Below, piece after piece: positions 24,736 to 33,955 of a stretch of 64,000 nt of DNA; within the stretch, counting starts at the first letter, position 1; every line of letters starts with the position of its first letter. Location of the stretch: NCBI GenBank assembly GCA_943369755.1, contig CALROG020000015.1, positions 22,943 through 86,942 of the forward strand, in the 5' to 3' direction. Below the pieces are notes generated by a model, which saw nothing but the letters and a program-made list of their open reading frames with translations, did not search any database and had not been told where the DNA came from. Both the position numbers and the translations under genes were made by a program. The stretch comes from CALROG01 sp943369755. Lineage in GTDB: Bacteria; Pseudomonadota; Gammaproteobacteria; Burkholderiales; Burkholderiaceae_C.

Positions 24736-25527
24736 TCAATTCACAGTGCAATCGCTTAGAACAATCCTCTGCTGCCCTGAAGCAATTCCGATCAAAACCA
24801 CGCCGGGCGAAACGACCTGAATCGGGCCGGTCACCAGAGCCGAGATTGCACACTGCGCGACCTCTTTCAAGGCTTTGCGTTCCCATCCAATGAGTCGAAG
24901 CCGACTTCGCGTTGAATCCGGCACCAGCATCCTCAATTGGCCTCCAACAGACACAATTGCCGAAAGATCCAGTTCGGACGAACCAAATACGTGATTTGAG
25001 AAGCCTGCAAGTGTTGCGACTTCGATTAACTTCTTGCCATTACGTCGATAGATTCGCAGCGAACCGCCGATATGCGGCGTTGTCACTGCTGCAATTTCGC
25101 CGCGTCCATCCCCATCCAGATCAACAACACCAATTGGGTTCATCCAGCGATTGGGCGTGCCGATTGATGGCGACTCAGCACTTAACTCAAGACGGCCATC
25201 TTTCAGTCGAAACAAAGCCAAGCGGGAACCTCTATCACGTTGGCTGACGATGGAAAGGATTTCCCTCGGCTCCCCAGCGACCAAGGATACAAGGCGTGGG
25301 TTGAGGTCCTCGAATACTTCGTCATCTGGAAGATCCAGTGCAAAGCTTCTCCCTGAGTCAGTCGTCACAATCAATCGCGCGTACTCATGCGGCCGACCCA
25401 AGGCGAAATGACTGTAGCGTTCAACCGCAGAGGCGTAATGTGCAGCTGCTATTCCCCCGGCTTTGGCGTGTGCCGGCAAGAATAAAGACAGCACAGCAAA
25501 CAAGAGCCAACCACTATGTGATTTCAT
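24736..25527 (-). CDS. Exported FG-GAP/VCBS-like repeat protein of unknown function
   Basis: The 263-residue protein has a clear signal peptide (WLLFAVLSLFLPAHAKA). One calcium-binding FG-GAP-like loop is evident, VVDLDGDGRGEIAAV near residue 140, and the spacing of hydrophobic strands (LALFRLKDGRLEL, GSLRIYRRNGKKLIEV, QLRMLVPDSTRSRLRLIGW) suggests a beta-propeller of short repeats. Function is unknown; periplasmic or surface location is likely. Its GC content is lower than that of flanking genes, and it lies in the inserted segment between the TAXI remnant and the aspartoacylase-like gene. Confidence 0.75.
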   Translation of the reverse strand: MKSHSGWLLFAVLSLFLPAHAKAGGIAAAHYASAVERYSHFALGRPHEYARLIVTTDSGRSFALDLPDDEVFEDLNPRLVSLVAGEPREILSIVSQRDRGSRLALFRLKDGRLELSAESPSIGTPNRWMNPIGVVDLDGDGRGEIAAVTTPHIGGSLRIYRRNGKKLIEVATLAGFSNHVFGSSELDLSAIVSVGGQLRMLVPDSTRSRLRLIGWERKALKEVAQCAISALVTGPIQVVSPGVVLIGIASGQQRIVLSDCTVN

Positions 25528-25560
25528 CGTCTATGCGCCTGCCTGGGTCCAGTCCGTGAT

Positions 25561-26109
25561 TCAGACTTCGCCCGTATATTCCCCACGCGCGGGGTAGTCT
25601 TTGGAAATTGCAAAGTCAATGGCGCCCAGGAGGTCTTGAAACTGGGGGCGTGCGAAGGGCATGGTTTGGACGGCGCCGTAGTAGAGCGAGCCATCCGGTC
25701 TAACAAGAAAAACCCCTGGCTCGCTGAACAGATCCGGCTCCTCTATTCCAATGGAGGTCTTTCCTCGCGACGTGCTGATGTAAAGCCCCCACTGTCTTGC
25801 ATTCCGAAGGTTCAATCCATATGCGAACTTGACTCCATTGGCCTGAACCTTTTGGGACATTTGCTGTGCGCGTTCCTCAGTATCACTGCTGATTGCGACA
25901 ACTTGAACACCCCGAGATGCAAACTCTGCAGCGAGCCGCTCGAGTTCAATCAAATACTTCGCACAGATTGGACAGTGCAAGCCCCGATAAAAAACAAGCA
26001 GGTCAAATCGCTCACCCACAGAGGCACCGAGTACAAAACGCCCACCAGCAACAAGCGGAACGTTGAGAGAAGGTACCGGAAAGCGTGGCACCAAAGAACT
26101 AACAGCCAT
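25561..26109 (-). CDS. Peroxiredoxin-like (AhpC/TSA, thioredoxin-fold) protein
   Basis: The 182-residue protein has a thioredoxin fold with an active-site segment FYRGLHCPICAKYLIELERL. The two cysteines form CPIC near residues 48-51, so a redox CxxC chemistry is likely. GVQVVAISSDTEERAQ and PGVFLVRPDGSLYYGAVQ are typical of the peroxiredoxin-like 'AhpC/TSA' group. It may reduce peroxides or act as a thiol oxidoreductase in the cytoplasm. ATG at 26109 has GGAGA six bases upstream. The gene belongs to the lower-GC inserted segment and is 33 bp upstream of the FG-GAP-like gene on the same strand. Confidence 0.87.
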   Translation of the reverse strand: MAVSSLVPRFPVPSLNVPLVAGGRFVLGASVGERFDLLVFYRGLHCPICAKYLIELERLAAEFASRGVQVVAISSDTEERAQQMSQKVQANGVKFAYGLNLRNARQWGLYISTSRGKTSIGIEEPDLFSEPGVFLVRPDGSLYYGAVQTMPFARPQFQDLLGAIDFAISKDYPARGEYTGEV

Positions 26110-26261
26110 CGAGGTCTCCTGGTTGATTTTCTGCGGCGCACATGGGGACTTGCCGTCTGATGATGCCAGAATCACAGCGCGTTGTTCTGAAGATACTCCG
26201 CATCGTTTGCCCTTGAGGTTGGCCCCATTTCGCGGACACCGTATTGCTCTCGCAGAAGGTG

Positions 26262-27221
26262 TCAGACGTGTCCAAACCGCACCGTGGTCACACCCGGACG
26301 CAACTGGCGCACTGACGGCATGACCAGCACGCAGTTGTCATACGGGGTGCACACCGGCTCGCCCGCGTCGTGGGCAATTGGCGTACCGGCGCGGTGGATG
26401 GTTTCACCGCCATGAAAGTTCTGCGTGAACTCAAAGTCCATGGACCGGGCCACCACGCGGTGCGTCACCGTCAGCGGCGCGGGCGCCGGGGCATCGGCCA
26501 GCAGCCAGCCAAAAGGCACCTCGCTGCGCTGAAGCGCGCCGGCCGCCACCAGGAAGCGCATCAACACATTGCGTGCCGCATGCAGCGAGGCGCGTTCCCA
26601 ATGCTGGCCGGCCTCCAGCAGCAGTGCAATGCGCTCCCCCGCCGGGTCGCCAAAGGGGCCGTAGTCGCGCATGCGCACACCGTCGGCATGGCCCTGATCA
26701 ACCACCACCTGGCCCCCCGAGCCGAGGCTTTGCGCAAACGCAATATTGCGCGGCAGCGTGCCGGTAATCAGCAGTGGCGCGCAGGGCTCGTGCATCGAGT
26801 GCAGGTCCAGCAAGTGGCTGGCACGCTGCACCAGCGGGCAGATTTCGCGTGCCCGTTGCAGCTCGCTGCTGTGGTGCGGGCCGCCCAGCTGCTCGGGCGA
26901 CCAGACGCGGTTGAAGTCCTGGTCTACATAGCGCGAGGCGTCGGGGTTGACCGCATCAAACCGCGCAAAGGCCGCCATGTTGCAGAACACACCGGTGATG
27001 CGCCCGCGGCTGGGCCGCAGGCCGCTGCGCAAAAAGGCGTCCAGCGCCAGCGCGCCAGAGTATTCATTGCCGTGCGCCAGCGCGGTGATCAGCACCTCGG
27101 GGCCGGGCGCGTCGGCCACGCGTTCATGCGCATACGCCACACCGTTTGCGGACGCAGCCCAGCCCGCCAGGTCTGGCGGCGCGATCTGCACAGGGTGCGG
27201 CGCGGGCTGCGCGCTGCTCAC
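26262..27221 (-). CDS. Succinylglutamate desuccinylase/aspartoacylase-family zinc hydrolase
   Basis: The 319-residue cytoplasmic protein has the M14-related zinc motif HGNE in LITALAHGNEYSGALALDAF, then DFNRVW and LLDLHSMHEP. The family removes acyl groups from amino acids. It starts with GTG at 27221 overlapping the stop of the Bug protein gene (GTGA), so the two are translationally coupled: a binding protein with a cognate amidohydrolase suggests uptake and deacylation of an N-acyl compound. The C-terminal part has beta-strand segments with GETIHRAGTPIAHD. Confidence 0.88.
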   Translation of the reverse strand: MSSAQPAPHPVQIAPPDLAGWAASANGVAYAHERVADAPGPEVLITALAHGNEYSGALALDAFLRSGLRPSRGRITGVFCNMAAFARFDAVNPDASRYVDQDFNRVWSPEQLGGPHHSSELQRAREICPLVQRASHLLDLHSMHEPCAPLLITGTLPRNIAFAQSLGSGGQVVVDQGHADGVRMRDYGPFGDPAGERIALLLEAGQHWERASLHAARNVLMRFLVAAGALQRSEVPFGWLLADAPAPAPLTVTHRVVARSMDFEFTQNFHGGETIHRAGTPIAHDAGEPVCTPYDNCVLVMPSVRQLRPGVTTVRFGHV

Positions 27222-28219
27222 GACGCCGCGCCGCTGGCCACAGCCTTGTTCACCACCGCGCGCACCCGCTGGGTTTCAGCCTTGATGAAGGTGCCTAGCG
27301 CCTGAGGTGTGCCCCCGTCGTTGGTAATGCCGGCTTTTTGCAGCTTCTGCCACACGTCTTGCTCACGCAGTATTTCGTTGAGCTCCTTGTTCAGGCGCGC
27401 CGTCATGGGGGCGGGCATTTTTGCCGGGCCGAACAGGCCGAACCACACATTCATGTCGTAGCCCTTCAGGCGCGGATGGTCACCCAGTGGCGGAATCTGC
27501 GGCGCGGCGCGCGAGCGCATTGGCGTGGTCACGCCCAGCGGGATCATCTTGCCGCTCTCGATATGCGGCAAGGCCGACGACAGCACAAACACGCTGAACT
27601 CCACGTTGCTGCCCAACAGGTCTTGCACCATTTGCGCCGCACCGCGATACGGAATGTGCTTGAAGGTGGTGCCCGCCATCAGGTTGATGAGCTCGCCCGA
27701 CACATGCAGCGGCGTGCCCACGCCTGACGACGCAAAGCTCAGGCGGTTGGGCTCGCGCTTGGCGCGGGCCAGGGCTTCGTCGATGGTCTTCACACCGGCC
27801 TTGGGGCCGGCCACAAACACCATGGGCGTGACGCCGATCAGACCGATGTGCGTGAGATCGGTCTCGCCGTTGTACTTGACGGCGGTGTTGAACAGCCTTG
27901 CGATGGAAATTTCGCTGCCCGAACCCAGCAACAGGGTGTAGCCATCGGGCGCGGCGTTCACCACTTTTTGTGCGCCAATGGTGCCGCCCGCGCCGCCCAG
28001 GTTTTCCACCACCACGGGGGTACCCAGGCGCTTGGACAGCGGCTCGGCAATGATGCGCGCCACCAGGTCCACGCTGCCACCGGCGGGATAGCCCACCACC
28101 AAAGTGACGGGCTTGGCTGCCGGCCAGGCCTGGGCCAGGGCAGGCGACAGGGGCAGCAGTGCGGCGACGGCCACCGCGCCCAGGCAGGCTGCGGTGCGGC
28201 GGTTCAACAATTTCGTCAT
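27218..28219 (-). CDS. Bug-family (TctC) solute-binding protein
   Basis: The 333-residue protein has a signal peptide (AACLGAVAVAALLPLSPALAQ) and the Bug-family signatures KPVTLVVGYPAGGSVDLVARI, VVVENLGGAGGTIGAQKV and KHIPYRGAAQMVQDLLGSNV. It binds a small organic acid in the periplasm. It is coupled by a 4-bp overlap to the aspartoacylase-like gene and lies downstream of a LysR regulator gene on the same strand (85 bp apart). No membrane permease genes accompany it. Confidence 0.93.
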   Translation of the reverse strand: MTKLLNRRTAACLGAVAVAALLPLSPALAQAWPAAKPVTLVVGYPAGGSVDLVARIIAEPLSKRLGTPVVVENLGGAGGTIGAQKVVNAAPDGYTLLLGSGSEISIARLFNTAVKYNGETDLTHIGLIGVTPMVFVAGPKAGVKTIDEALARAKREPNRLSFASSGVGTPLHVSGELINLMAGTTFKHIPYRGAAQMVQDLLGSNVEFSVFVLSSALPHIESGKMIPLGVTTPMRSRAAPQIPPLGDHPRLKGYDMNVWFGLFGPAKMPAPMTARLNKELNEILREQDVWQKLQKAGITNDGGTPQALGTFIKAETQRVRAVVNKAVASGAAS

Positions 28220-28304
28220 GGTGACTCCTCAGGTGGTGATGAGGCGAGTCTAGAAATGCCGACCCGCGGCCGTATGCGCAACACGCATAGGCTGATGCGA
28301 ACCC

Positions 28305-29201
28305 TCACACGGCCTGGCTGGCCACCCAGATACGCTGCACCTGTTCATTGCGCGGCTGGCGTGGCCGGTACAGACGGATTTCAAAACCCACGCTGGGTTG
28401 TTTGGCGTCGGCCAACACCAGCCGGCCGTCGCGCAGGTCATTGCCCACCAGGCCGCGGGGCAGCCAGGCCACGCCCACGCCCTGCAACGCCTGCTCGTGC
28501 AGGGACTCGGCAAAGTCTGACTCCGTCACCGTGTGCAAGTGCAGCTCGCGCGGGCTGCGGCTCAGGCCGTCTTGCAAGATCTGGGCGAGCGCCAGCGCCG
28601 GTGCGTAGCCCAGCACCGGCACCGGCTTCTTCGGCGTGCCGGGCAGGGGGTGGCGTGGCCTGCCATCGGCGCGCGGCGCGCACACGGCCACCAGTTCGTC
28701 GGTGCCAAAGGTCATGCCTTCAAAGCGTTGCTCGTCCAGCACCAGCGGCAAACGAGGGTGGGTGAACGACAACAAGAAGTCTGCGCCGCCTTGCTCCAGC
28801 GCGGTCGCGCCTTCGGCAATCGAGCCGGTCAACAGGCGCAGGCGAAAGTCCCCGGTGATTTGCTTGACGCGTGCGAGCCAACCCGGCACCGCGGTGCGCG
28901 ACAGCGTGCGCCCCGTGGCCAGCGTCACCCAATCGAGCCCGCCCTGCGCGTGGCGGATACGCGCGCGGGCGTCATTCAGGCCGGCCACGGTGCGGCGTGC
29001 CACCGGCAACAGCAACTCGCCCGCTGCCGTCAGTGCCAACGGCATGCCCGCACGGTTGACCAGGTCAGCCCCCGCCCAAAGCTCCAGCGCGCGGATGCGG
29101 CGCGAGAACTGCGGCTGCGTCACATGGCGCTGCTCGGCCGCGCGCGAGAAGCTGCGCTCGCGCGCCAGCGCAATGAAGTCTTCCAGCCATTTGTGGTCCA
29201 T
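28305..29201 (-). CDS. LysR-family transcriptional regulator
   Basis: The 298-residue protein has the LysR helix-turn-helix at residues about 3-60 (WLEDFIALARERSFSRAAEQRHVTQPQFSRRIRALE) and a substrate-binding effector domain. It lies upstream of the Bug/aspartoacylase pair on the same strand and 62 bp from the divergent EamA permease gene, so it could control either. Its effector is not evident. Confidence 0.92.
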   Translation of the reverse strand: MDHKWLEDFIALARERSFSRAAEQRHVTQPQFSRRIRALELWAGADLVNRAGMPLALTAAGELLLPVARRTVAGLNDARARIRHAQGGLDWVTLATGRTLSRTAVPGWLARVKQITGDFRLRLLTGSIAEGATALEQGGADFLLSFTHPRLPLVLDEQRFEGMTFGTDELVAVCAPRADGRPRHPLPGTPKKPVPVLGYAPALALAQILQDGLSRSPRELHLHTVTESDFAESLHEQALQGVGVAWLPRGLVGNDLRDGRLVLADAKQPSVGFEIRLYRPRQPRNEQVQRIWVASQAV

Positions 29202-29263
29202 GGGGCGCCGTCCTGGTGGTGTAGCACGTTCGTAAGCACACAGCGTAACGCTACCATCAATGC

Positions 29264-30166
29264 ATGCCAGAACGTAAGAACCACCTCGACGCCCTCGCCA
29301 TTTCCCTGCTGGTGGCCTGCTGCCTGTTCTGGGGCTTTCAGCAACTGCTGATCAAAACCATCGTCGGCGAAGTGCCCCCGCTGTGGCAGGCTTCCCTGCG
29401 GTTTGTGGGCGCCACCTTGCTGCTGTGGTTGTGGTGCCAACTGCGCGGCGTGCGGCTGTTCGAGCGCGACGGCACGCTCAAAGCCGGCCTGCTGGCGGGC
29501 GGGCTGTTTGCGGCAGAGTTCAGTTGCATTTACCTGGGCCTGCGCGACACCACGGCGTCGCGCCTGACGGTGTTTCTGTATACCTCGCCGTTTGTGGTGG
29601 CGTTGTTGCTGCCCCGCCTGGTGCCGACGGAGAAGCTGCGCGCGGTGCAGTGGGCCGGGCTGGTCATGGCGTTCGCCGGTGTTGCGGTTGCTTTCAGTGA
29701 GGGGTTTGCGCAAACCACCGCGCGGCAGTTGCGCGGTGACGCACTGGCGCTGGCCGCGGGCACGCTGTGGGGCCTGACCACACTGGTGATCCGCAGCAGC
29801 AAGCTGGCAACCGCCAGCGCTGAAAAAACGCTGTTCTATCAGGTCAGCATGACGGCAGCCATCTCGCCGCTGCTGTCACTGGCGCTTGGCGAAAGCTGGT
29901 CTTTGAGCTACTCGGCCTGGGCCTGGACGTCGCTGGGCCTGCAAACCGTGATTGGCGCTTTTGCCAGCTACCTCACCTGGATGTGGCTGCTGCGGCACTA
30001 CCCGGCCACCCAAATGAGCTCGTTCACCTTTCTCACGCCGCTATTTGCGCTGGTGCTGGGGGTGGTGCTGCTGGGCGAGCCGCTCACGCTGCAACTGGTG
30101 CTGGCGCTGGCGGGTGTGGCGGTGGGGATTGTGCTGGTGAACCGCAAGGCGGGCGTGGCGGCGTAA
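29264..30166 (+). CDS. EamA/DMT-superfamily permease
   Basis: The 300-residue protein has about ten transmembrane segments in two EamA repeats (residues about 12-135 and 150-290). The second carries the conserved end-of-repeat pattern MSSFTFLTPLFALVLGVVLLGEPLT. DMT-family members export or import metabolites such as amino acids or their derivatives. It is divergent from the LysR gene and converges on the acetoacetyl-CoA synthetase gene with six bases between stops. Confidence 0.9.
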   Translation: MPERKNHLDALAISLLVACCLFWGFQQLLIKTIVGEVPPLWQASLRFVGATLLLWLWCQLRGVRLFERDGTLKAGLLAGGLFAAEFSCIYLGLRDTTASRLTVFLYTSPFVVALLLPRLVPTEKLRAVQWAGLVMAFAGVAVAFSEGFAQTTARQLRGDALALAAGTLWGLTTLVIRSSKLATASAEKTLFYQVSMTAAISPLLSLALGESWSLSYSAWAWTSLGLQTVIGAFASYLTWMWLLRHYPATQMSSFTFLTPLFALVLGVVLLGEPLTLQLVLALAGVAVGIVLVNRKAGVAA

Positions 30167-30172
30167 CGCCGC

Positions 30173-32188
30173 TCAGGCCCCGGTAGAAGCACGCTGCTTC
30201 GCCAGTGCCTCATACCAACCCAGGCAGTCCGGGTTGGCCATGGCGTCCTTGTTCACCACCTTGTCGATCGGCTGGCCCAGCAGCAGCTTTTTGATGGGCA
30301 GCTCCTGCTTCTTGCCGCTCAAGGTGCGCGGGATTTCTTCAACCTGAAAGATGTCGTTGGGCACAAAGCGCGGGCTTAAAGCGGTTTTGATGGCGTTGTT
30401 GATGCGGCTGCGCAGCGCGTCGTCCAGCGCCAGGCCCGGGCGCAGCACCACAAACAGCGGCATGTAGCTTTCGCGGCCCAGGTATTCCAGGTCCACCACC
30501 ATCGAGTCGAGCACCTCGGGCAGCGCCTCCACCGCGCTGTAAAGCTCGCTGGTGCCCATGCGCAGGCCGTGGCGGTTGATGGTGGCGTCGCTGCGGCCAT
30601 AGATGATGCAGCCGCCTGATGGCGTGATCTTGAGCCAGTCGCCATGACGCCAGACGTTGGGGTACATGTCGAAGTAGCTCGACAAATAGCGCTTGTTGCC
30701 GTCGTCACCCCAGAAGTACAGCGGCATCGACGGGATCGGCTGGGTGCAGACCAGCTCGCCCACCTCGTTGTTCACCGGCTGGCCCTGTTCGTCCCAGGCC
30801 TCGACGGCGCAGCCCAGCAAGCGGCACTGCATCTCGCCCGGCACCAGCGGCAGCTCGCGGTTGCCACCAATGAAAGCGCCGGCGAAATCTGTGCCGCCAG
30901 AAATGTTGCACCACCAGATGTCCTTCACGCCCAGTGCATTGAACTGCTGCGTACCCCAGTTCTGCGCTTCCGCCGACAGCGGCGAGCCGGTGGTGCCCAG
31001 CGCGCGCACGGTCTTCAGGCCGGGCAGGGCCGTGAGGTCCACGCCCGCCTTCAGGCAGTTGGCGAAGAACGCCGCGCCAGCACCAAAGAAAGTGACGCCC
31101 AGCTCCGCGCCAAAGCGCCACAACGTGGCCCAGTCGGGGCGGTCTTTGCTGCCACTGGGGTTGCCGTCGTAGATGCAGCAGGTGGTGCCGTTGAGCAGGC
31201 CGCTCATCTGCGCGTTCCACATAACCCAGCCGGTGGAGCTGTACCAGTGAAAGCGCTCGCCGAAGTTGTTGGCGCTGTAGCTGCAGCCAATGTCGTTGTG
31301 CAGGGTCTTGAGCGCCAGCGCCACGATGACGGTGCCGCCATGGCCATGCACGATGGGCTTGGGCAGGCCGGTGGTGCCGCTGGAATAGACGATCCACAGC
31401 GGATGGTCAAACGCCAGCCAAAGCGGCTCAAACGCCTGTGTTTCATGGTCGTTTTGGGCTGTAGCCCGCGTAAATACTGCGTGAGCCCCTATCAAACTGA
31501 TAGCAGACGGGCTGGCGCCAAGGTTCTGGTGAACGATCACATGCTGCACGCTGGGCAGTGCGGTGCGCAGCTCGGCCAGCACGCCGGTGCGGTCGAAGTC
31601 GCGCCCGCCATAGGTCACGCCGTCACAGCCGATCAGCACTTTGGGCTCGATCTGCTTGAAGCGGTCCAGCACGGCGGCGGTGCCCATGTCGGGGGCGCAA
31701 ATGCTCCACACGCCGCCCAGGCTCACCACCGCCAGAAAGGCCACCATGGCCTCGGGAATGTTGGGCAGGTAGGCCGCCACCCGGTCGCCCGGCTGCAGGC
31801 CCTGGGCCTTCAGGTGCAGCGCCAGTGACGCCACCTGCTGGCGCAGCTCGGGCCAGCCCAGTTCGCGGTGGTTGCCCTTTTCGTTGCGGCTGATGATGGC
31901 GCTCAGCCCGGCGGCATGGGCTGCGTCCACATGGCGGAACACCTGGTGCGCGTAGTTGAACTGTGCACCGGGGAACCACTGCGCGCCCGGCATCCTGGGC
32001 TCGGCCAGCACCGCGCTGTGCGGCGTGGGCGAGCGCAGCTCAAAGTAGTCCCAGATGCTTTGCCAGAAGGCTGGCAGGTCTTGCACCGACCAGCGCCACA
32101 GCGCGTCATAAGAGTCAAAGCTCAGGCCGCGTGTCTCGCGCAGCCAGTTGCGGTACAGGGTGATCTGGGGGATGTTGGGGGCCGTCAT
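30173..32188 (-). CDS. Acetoacetate--CoA ligase (acetoacetyl-CoA synthetase)
   Basis: The 671-residue protein is an acyl-adenylate-forming ligase. It has the P-loop-like motif VYSSGTTGLPKPIVHGHGG, FHWYSSTGWVMWNAQMSGLL, the adenosine-binding region WWCNISGGTDFAGAFI, and the C-terminal lysine region LSGKKQELPIKKLLLG. It activates acetoacetate for use in ketone or poly-hydroxybutyrate metabolism. Between VIVHQNL and FDHPLWIVYSS it carries SAISLIGAHAVFTRATAQN, encoded by copy C of the dispersed repeat, in a loop that is usually variable; activity is probably retained. Confidence 0.93.
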   Translation of the reverse strand: MTAPNIPQITLYRNWLRETRGLSFDSYDALWRWSVQDLPAFWQSIWDYFELRSPTPHSAVLAEPRMPGAQWFPGAQFNYAHQVFRHVDAAHAAGLSAIISRNEKGNHRELGWPELRQQVASLALHLKAQGLQPGDRVAAYLPNIPEAMVAFLAVVSLGGVWSICAPDMGTAAVLDRFKQIEPKVLIGCDGVTYGGRDFDRTGVLAELRTALPSVQHVIVHQNLGASPSAISLIGAHAVFTRATAQNDHETQAFEPLWLAFDHPLWIVYSSGTTGLPKPIVHGHGGTVIVALALKTLHNDIGCSYSANNFGERFHWYSSTGWVMWNAQMSGLLNGTTCCIYDGNPSGSKDRPDWATLWRFGAELGVTFFGAGAAFFANCLKAGVDLTALPGLKTVRALGTTGSPLSAEAQNWGTQQFNALGVKDIWWCNISGGTDFAGAFIGGNRELPLVPGEMQCRLLGCAVEAWDEQGQPVNNEVGELVCTQPIPSMPLYFWGDDGNKRYLSSYFDMYPNVWRHGDWLKITPSGGCIIYGRSDATINRHGLRMGTSELYSAVEALPEVLDSMVVDLEYLGRESYMPLFVVLRPGLALDDALRSRINNAIKTALSPRFVPNDIFQVEEIPRTLSGKKQELPIKKLLLGQPIDKVVNKDAMANPDCLGWYEALAKQRASTGA
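31451..31504 (+). repeat. Dispersed repeat, copy C (inside the acetoacetyl-CoA synthetase gene)
   Basis: GGCTGTAGCCCGC, spacer GTAAATAC, TGCGTGAGCCCCTAT and tail CAAACTGATAGC are nearly identical to copy D. It is contained in a coding gene on the opposite strand and is translated as SAISLIGAHAVFTRATAQ, the same frame as copies A and H. Confidence 0.88.
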
Positions 32189-32301
32189 GACTAAAGCGTA
32201 GCAGGGTGTTCACAGTCTGGCCGTGGCGCTGCTGCACCGCAGCTTGTGCCGCGCCGCCTGTGCCCCTAGCATCGCGGCACTTCAACCAACAGGAGAGAAG
32301 C

Positions 32302-33588
32302 ATGGGAATGTTCGACTGGACAGAAAAGCCTGCGGCGGTGCTGGCGCAAGGCGGCGTGATCGGGCCCGACGAGCGCCTGCCCTGGCCGCAGACGGCCGCC
32401 ATGGGCGTGCAGCACGTGATTGCCATGTTCGGGGCCACGGTGCTGGCACCCATCCTGATGGGCTTTGACCCGAACATCGCCATTTTGATGAGCGGTGTCG
32501 GCACGCTGATCTTCTTCTTCATCACCGGCGGCAAAGTGCCCAGCTACCTGGGCTCCAGCTTCGCCTTTATTGGGGTGGTGATTGCCGCCACCGCTTATGC
32601 GGGCAAGGGGCCGAACGCCAACATTGGCGTGGCGCTGGGCGGCATCATTGCCTGCGGTGTGCTCTACACCCTGATCGGCGTGGTGGTGCAGGCGGTGGGT
32701 ACCGGCTGGATCGAGCGCTTCATGCCGCCAGTGGTCACCGGTGCGGTTGTGGCCGTGATTGGCCTGAACCTGGCGGGCATCCCCATCAAGAACATGGCGG
32801 CCAGCAACTTTGACAGCTGGATGCAGGTGGTCACCTTCACCAGCATTGGCCTGGTGGCGGTGCTCACCCGTGGCATGGTGCAGCGCCTGCTGATTCTGGT
32901 GGGGCTGGTTGTGGCGAGCGTCATTTATGCCGTGCTCACCAACGGCCTGGGGCTGGGCAAGCCGATGGACCTGTCGGGCATTGCCAGCGCCGCCTGGGTG
33001 GGCGCGCCAGCCTTTGCCGCGCCGGTGTTCAGCGCCAACGCGATGCTGCTGATCGCGCCAGTGGCCATCATCCTGGTGGCCGAGAACCTGGGCCACATCA
33101 AGGCGGTGACCGCCATGACCGGCAAGAACCTGGACGCCTATATGGGCCGCGCCTTCATTGGCGACGGCGTGGCCACCATGGTCAGCGGTGGTGCCGGCGG
33201 CACCGGCGTGACCACCTATGCCGAAAACATTGGCGTGATGGCCGCCACCAAGATCTATTCCACCGCCATCTTTGTGGTGGCCGCCGCCATTGCCATCGTG
33301 CTGGGCTTCAGCCCCAAGTTTGGCGCGGTGATCCAGGCCATTCCGCTGCCGGTGATGGGCGGCGTGAGCATTGTGGTGTTTGGCCTGATTGCGGTGGCCG
33401 GTGCCAAGATCTGGGTCGACAACAAGGTTGATTTTTCAGACAACAAGAACCTGATCGTTGCAGCCATCACCCTGGTGCTGGGCACCGGGGACTTCACGCT
33501 CAAGTTTGGCGGGTTTGCGCTGGGGGGCATCGGGACGGCGACGTTTGGGGCCATCCTGCTGTACGCTTTGCTGAACCGGGGGAAGTGA
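32302..33588 (+). CDS. NCS2-family uracil/xanthine permease
   Basis: The 428-residue inner-membrane protein has 12-14 hydrophobic segments. NCS2 signatures include MGVQHVIAMFGATVLAPILMGFDPN (TM1 region), LGSSFAFIGVV, and LILVAENLGHIKAV with the conserved Glu used in base binding, followed by GGTGVTTYAENIGVMAATK. UraA-type proteins import uracil by proton symport; xanthine is the alternative. AGGAGAG precedes the ATG at 32302. Confidence 0.92.
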   Translation: MGMFDWTEKPAAVLAQGGVIGPDERLPWPQTAAMGVQHVIAMFGATVLAPILMGFDPNIAILMSGVGTLIFFFITGGKVPSYLGSSFAFIGVVIAATAYAGKGPNANIGVALGGIIACGVLYTLIGVVVQAVGTGWIERFMPPVVTGAVVAVIGLNLAGIPIKNMAASNFDSWMQVVTFTSIGLVAVLTRGMVQRLLILVGLVVASVIYAVLTNGLGLGKPMDLSGIASAAWVGAPAFAAPVFSANAMLLIAPVAIILVAENLGHIKAVTAMTGKNLDAYMGRAFIGDGVATMVSGGAGGTGVTTYAENIGVMAATKIYSTAIFVVAAAIAIVLGFSPKFGAVIQAIPLPVMGGVSIVVFGLIAVAGAKIWVDNKVDFSDNKNLIVAAITLVLGTGDFTLKFGGFALGGIGTATFGAILLYALLNRGK

Positions 33589-33631
33589 AGAACAAGCGTG
33601 TGACGTTTGCTAGCTTACCCAGCCGCACACT

Positions 33632-33955
33632 TCAGGCCAGCACTTCCCGCACGACCTCAGGGTGCCGCTTTGCGATCCGAAGCAGCGCCTGGGCTGCACC
33701 CGACGGCGAACGCCGCCCTTGCTCCCATTCCTGCAAGGTACGCTTGGAAATACTCAACGCTTCGGCAAATTGCGTCTGCGACAGGCCCGTGCCTTGACGC
33801 ACTTGTGCAACCTCGTTGAGCTCCACCTTGGTGACCCGCGCAGCTTGGCCGGCCTTCATCTCGCGCACGGACTGCAGCAGCTTGAGGCCCAGGGCCTCGC
33901 CCGATGAAGTCCGCTTAGGGATTGAGTCCACCCGGGGCGTCTTTGTACTAGCCAT
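33632..33955 (-). CDS. XRE/HigA-type antitoxin
   Basis: The 107-residue protein has a helix-turn-helix of the Cro/CI type: EVAQVRQGTGLSQTQFAEALSISKRTLQEWEQGRRSPSGAAQALLRIAKRHP (residues about 48-98). It follows the RelE-like toxin gene with an 8-bp overlap, the toxin-first order typical of higBA loci. It should neutralise the toxin and repress the operon from the dyads at 34262-34290. Confidence 0.9.
   Translation of the reverse strand: MASTKTPRVDSIPKRTSSGEALGLKLLQSVREMKAGQAARVTKVELNEVAQVRQGTGLSQTQFAEALSISKRTLQEWEQGRRSPSGAAQALLRIAKRHPEVVREVLA

Noticed and set aside
24170..24886. Minus-strand open frame of 238 codons across marR and the insert junction
   Set aside because: It crosses the marR gene antisense and a composition boundary; the TAXI remnant is in another frame of the same strand.
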